DNA from: Lachnospiraceae bacterium
GTDB taxonomy: Bacteria; Bacillota; Clostridia; Lachnospirales; Lachnospiraceae
Direction: 5' to 3'
NCBI GenBank assembly: GCA_017623215.1
Contig: JAGAPO010000092.1
Span: 1-51,918, forward strand
Length of the DNA: 51,918 nt
The notes beneath the pieces are model-generated. The model made no database searches. It was not told the origin of the DNA and saw nothing but the letters and a program-made list of their open reading frames with translations. The position numbers were made by a program, and so were the translations under genes. The stretch's first letter is position 1. Each line of letters opens with the position of its first letter. Shown here piece after piece: positions 51,734-51,918 of the stretch.

Positions 51734-51918
51734 AGTAAAGCTGACTGCGAGAGCGGTCAACGAAAAGAAAGAATCACAACGAACCTTGATAATTAAACAG
51801 TGAAACAACCCTGAAAATTCCTAAAACAATAAGTTTTAAGATTTTCATTATAAGAGTTTTGAGACAAGCAAAAGCAAGTTTCGAAAACATCTTGTAGAAC
51901 CGTGATTCGTAAGAATCA

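Larger units (their letters stand above)
51476..51918 (+). other. Upstream control region and leader of an rRNA operon
   Basis: 443 bases without a gene. They hold two tandem strong promoters (51605-51633 and 51705-51733) and an A/T-rich leader containing ACCTTGATAATTAAACAG at about 51784-51801, a sequence typical of the pre-16S leader in Clostridia. The 16S gene itself must start just beyond the window edge. The operon is inferred from promoters and leader. Confidence 0.75.

Overview
The window looks like a low-to-mid-GC Firmicutes chromosome, most likely a Lachnospiraceae (Clostridia) member. This rests on Gram-positive-type Hsp70, split chromate transporters, teichoic-acid-type enzymes, an HprK/Crh/WhiA/RapZ block, strong GGAGG ribosome binding sites and TTGACA-17-TATAAT promoters. 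Nearly all of it is ordinary chromosomal coding DNA; there is no prophage, insertion sequence or CRISPR array. TAG is used as an ordinary stop by many genes.

Layout. 1-2.4 kb: the end of a J-domain-type protein with a YQNGG-repeat linker, then an Hsp70. 2.5-6.6 kb: two half-size ChrA proteins, then a P-type Ca2+/Mn2+ ATPase behind a yybP-ykoY (Mn2+) riboswitch. 6.9-7.9 kb: a lipobox-bearing barnase-like RNase and its barstar. 8.0-17.5 kb: a cell-envelope cluster of two GT2-TagF fusion proteins flanking glycerol-3-phosphate cytidylyltransferase, then a CsbB/GtrB-type glycosyltransferase and a YfhO-type membrane protein, together suggesting synthesis and glycosylation of a glycerol-phosphate polymer. 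17.5-19.2 kb: lysA under a lysine riboswitch. 19.3-25.1 kb: single genes (hot-dog thioesterase, ThuA-like, two tRNAs, histidine phosphatase, MATE transporter, GNAT, divergent LspA). 25.1-27.1 kb: a beta-galactosidase remnant and pyrG with a leader attenuator.

27.3-41.3 kb runs in one direction: ftsH, uvrC, hprK, ROK glucokinase, murB, rapZ, whiA, a Crh-type HPr, dnaE and pfkA. Glucokinase, phosphofructokinase, HPr kinase and a Crh-like target lie within 10 kb, a compact glycolytic-flux and catabolite-control neighbourhood. The Crh-like protein has Glu at position 15 and keeps Ser46. dnaE carries a single in-frame TAG. 41.5-51.2 kb: an orphan membrane protein, tex, a YcxB-like protein, the t6A genes tsaE-tsaB-rimI, a small Cys4 protein, rnz, tsaD, ispD and thpR. 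The window ends with two tRNA-Ser genes and the tandem promoters and leader of an rRNA operon whose 16S gene lies beyond the edge.

The most unusual observations are the amber codon in dnaE, the His15-to-Glu Crh-like protein beside hprK, an interleaved stem (pseudoknot or switch) region after rimI, the membrane-anchored barnase, the prion-like repeat of the J-type protein, long low-complexity inserts inside several conserved proteins, and the beta-galactosidase remnant next to a roughly 30-bp hairpin.
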